Shown here: positions 62,720-64,000 of the stretch, one piece after another
Layout of the letters: the number at the start of each line of letters is the position of its first letter
Numbering within the stretch: the first letter of the stretch is position 1
Assembly (NCBI RefSeq): GCF_002001105.1
Contig: NZ_MUNP01000034.1
Span: 62,001 to 126,000, forward strand
Reading direction: 5' to 3'
Source: Rhodanobacter sp. C06
Lineage (GTDB): Bacteria; Pseudomonadota; Gammaproteobacteria; Xanthomonadales; Rhodanobacteraceae
Length of the DNA stretch: 64,000 nucleotides
Notes under the pieces: generated by a model
What the model was told of the DNA's origin: nothing
Database searches by the model: none
The model's input: the letters and a program-made list of their open reading frames with translations, nothing else
Translations under genes and position numbers: made by a program

Positions 62720-63057
62720 GCACCGGCCTGCTGATCCAGTACATCGTGCTCGGCCTGATCGTGGCGGCCAGCGTGCTGGTGCTGGTACGCAAGCTGGCGC
62801 CGCAGTTCAGCAACCGCTGGCTGGCAGCGTGGTCGATCCGGCTGTCGCGACGCGATTCGCGATTGGCGAAGGCGCTGGGCCGCCGCCTGCAGCCGAAGCA
62901 GGCCACCGGCAGTTGCGCCGACGGCTGCTCCACCTGCGGCGCCTGCGGGCCGAAGCCGCCAGCATCCGCTGCTTCGCGTGGCACCGGCGCCTCCTCCGAT
63001 CAGGTGCGTGCGGTCGCGGAATCCATGCCGTTGCATTTCCGCTCGCGCGGGCATTGA
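62716..63057 (+). CDS. Small Cys-rich membrane protein of the feo operon
   Basis: Protein of 113 residues. One N-terminal transmembrane helix (LIQYIVLGLIVAASVLVLV) is followed by a basic stretch and a cysteine cluster C67-x3-C71-x2-C74-x2-C77 (CADGCSTCGACG). It fits the DUF6587/FeoB-associated Cys-rich type. The cluster could bind Fe or an Fe-S unit, so a FeoC-like or Fe-handling role is likely by position. It overlaps feoB by four bases and has no gene downstream on that strand. Confidence 0.85.
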   Translation: MSTGLLIQYIVLGLIVAASVLVLVRKLAPQFSNRWLAAWSIRLSRRDSRLAKALGRRLQPKQATGSCADGCSTCGACGPKPPASAASRGTGASSDQVRAVAESMPLHFRSRGH

Positions 63058-63104
63058 TCCGCGCCATCCTGTTTTCGATGTGAACCATCGTGGTTGCGTC
63101 GAAC

Positions 63105-64000
63105 TCAGCGAGACGCCGTCTGGCGTATCCGCAAGCGATGCCGTTGGCGCCAGAGATCCATGCCCCAGAGCAGCATGGCCGTTGCGGCGGCCAGCGCAGG
63201 GTAGGTGGCTCCGGCGTAGGTGTGGCCGGCATCTTTCAACAGCGACTGGGCCAGCATGAAGAGGCCCCACAAGCCAAACCACATCAGTCGTGAGTTGATG
63301 CGCAGCGACGCGGTGTTGCGGCGCCGCAGCCGCCGAAACGCCAACCACAGTGCCACGAGCGCAAATACGAAAGCTGGCACGAGGGCATCCGCTTCACCAA
63401 ACGCGAACGCGGCTGCGCAGAACACCGGCACCAGCAGCAGGTTGAGCCAGGGCCAGCGGGCCGGCTGGTATTCCGGCATCGCATGCCAGCGGTCCAGCGG
63501 CAGCATGAGCATGAGCAGGCCCCATAGTGCGCAAGGCGCGGCGGGCAGGCCGAAGCACCACCAGAACGCGGTCCGGTTGAAATGATCGGGCGGCATGCGC
63601 ATCCATACACCGGACAGCAGCCCAAGCAGCAGCCCGGCGAGCAGCGTGGTGGCGCAGCGCATGGCGCCGAGCTGGAGTCGCTCTTTGCTGATGTGGCTGG
63701 GGTCGGTAGCTTTCAGCCAGAATCGAATCTGATTCTGATCGCAGGGTTCAGGCAAGTCCTCGGGGTGGCCCAAGCTCACCTGTCGGATGGACTGCGCGTA
63801 CGACGAAGCCTCGTTGGCTACCAGCCCGATCCGGGCCACTTGCATCCAGTGCAGCGGGCGCGTCAGTCGTTCCAAGGTGAGGTCCAGCTCGCACCGTTCG
63901 CTGTGCAGGCGCAACCTCATCCGTTCGGCCAGTGCATCGCGATGTGCTGGCTGCAGTTCCCAAGCCAGCTGCATGCGTCGCAGCAGTCGCTGCAGGCGCA
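63105..64000 (-). CDS. Membrane protein of unknown function (5' end at or beyond window edge)
   Basis: An ATG at 63974 gives 289 residues, but the frame stays open to the window edge and the preceding residues RLQRLLRR look helical and coding, so the start may lie outside. The N-terminal 100 residues are soluble (PAHRDALAERMRLRLHSERC), and the C-terminal half has about six hydrophobic helices (TTLLAGLLLGLLSGVW, LLVPVFCAAAFAF, ALVPAFVFALVALWLAF, LMWFGLWGLFMLAQSLL). I do not recognise a family. Base composition is somewhat less GC-rich than the feo genes next to it. Confidence 0.7.
   Translation of the reverse strand, partial: RLQRLLRRMQLAWELQPAHRDALAERMRLRLHSERCELDLTLERLTRPLHWMQVARIGLVANEASSYAQSIRQVSLGHPEDLPEPCDQNQIRFWLKATDPSHISKERLQLGAMRCATTLLAGLLLGLLSGVWMRMPPDHFNRTAFWWCFGLPAAPCALWGLLMLMLPLDRWHAMPEYQPARWPWLNLLLVPVFCAAAFAFGEADALVPAFVFALVALWLAFRRLRRRNTASLRINSRLMWFGLWGLFMLAQSLLKDAGHTYAGATYPALAAATAMLLWGMDLWRQRHRLRIRQTASR

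Noticed and set aside
1-64000. tRNA, rRNA, CRISPR or prophage
   Set aside because: I found no TTCGANNC-type tRNA ends in spacers, no regular spacer array, and no phage structural or integrase genes.

Overview
This is a 64 kb stretch of GC-rich chromosome from a gammaproteobacterium of the Xanthomonadales. Rhodanobacteraceae (Rhodanobacter/Dyella-like) is my best guess. The strongest taxonomic evidence is the arginine cluster: it has an N-acetylornithine carbamoyltransferase (argF'), a fused N-acetylglutamate synthase/kinase and the gene order argF'-argG-argE-argB-argC-argH-proB-proA, all hallmarks of this group. I see no rRNA, tRNA, CRISPR array, prophage or complete IS. The window is housekeeping chromosome decorated with many short palindromic or MITE-like repeats.

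Layout. 1-1609: 3' part of a FimX-like c-di-GMP effector gene. 1739-3442: epmB and efp, divergent. 3725-7832: mtaD, a YCII protein, ubiG, gph and a degenerate phytoene-synthase-like gene. 7943-11777: folE2, a cold-shock/DUF1294 fusion, yidD, a dksA with a very long basic tail, and sufE. 11823-13925: cysS and a glycine-zipper lipoprotein-like gene. 14360-26157: the twelve-gene arginine/proline operon, which also carries paiB, osmC, dinB and GNAT genes. 26194-39740: ggt, a TPR-sulfotransferase, a TonB-dependent receptor, an M61 peptidase, gltS, dgcN and a LysR regulator. 39853-44408: hemerythrin, VOC, Lrp, kynureninase, a secreted protein and ACMSD. 44600-50643: a Ser/Thr kinase-TPR protein with its ECF sigma factor, a FUSC exporter and DinB. 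50688-54605: efpL, an SDR, an RcnB-like protein, two GNATs and a YdeI-like protein. 54602-60511: a secreted amidohydrolase and part of the leucine degradation (liu) pathway with an AlaX editing protein. 60636-63057: feoA-feoB-Cys-rich protein behind a Fur-like box. 63105-64000: a membrane protein running off the edge.

How genes work together. The main biosynthetic unit makes arginine by the acetylcitrulline route and proline from glutamate. The most interesting new signal is regulatory. Three promoters, before ggt, the TonB receptor and dgcN(-gltS), share the same 67-bp architecture base for base in spacing: a T-N11-A dyad, a CTTTTCATTGG-like box and a -35/-10 pair 19 bp apart. A LysR gene lies divergent to one of them. 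This predicts a small regulon for scavenging gamma-glutamyl compounds and D/L-glutamate.

The second theme is repeats acting on genes. One palindromic repeat sits in frame inside argE. Another copy-type forms the argE C-terminus and the argE/argB overlap. Tandem pairs of that second family stand directly before three start codons. Two MITE-like elements (512 and 315 bp) flank gltS.
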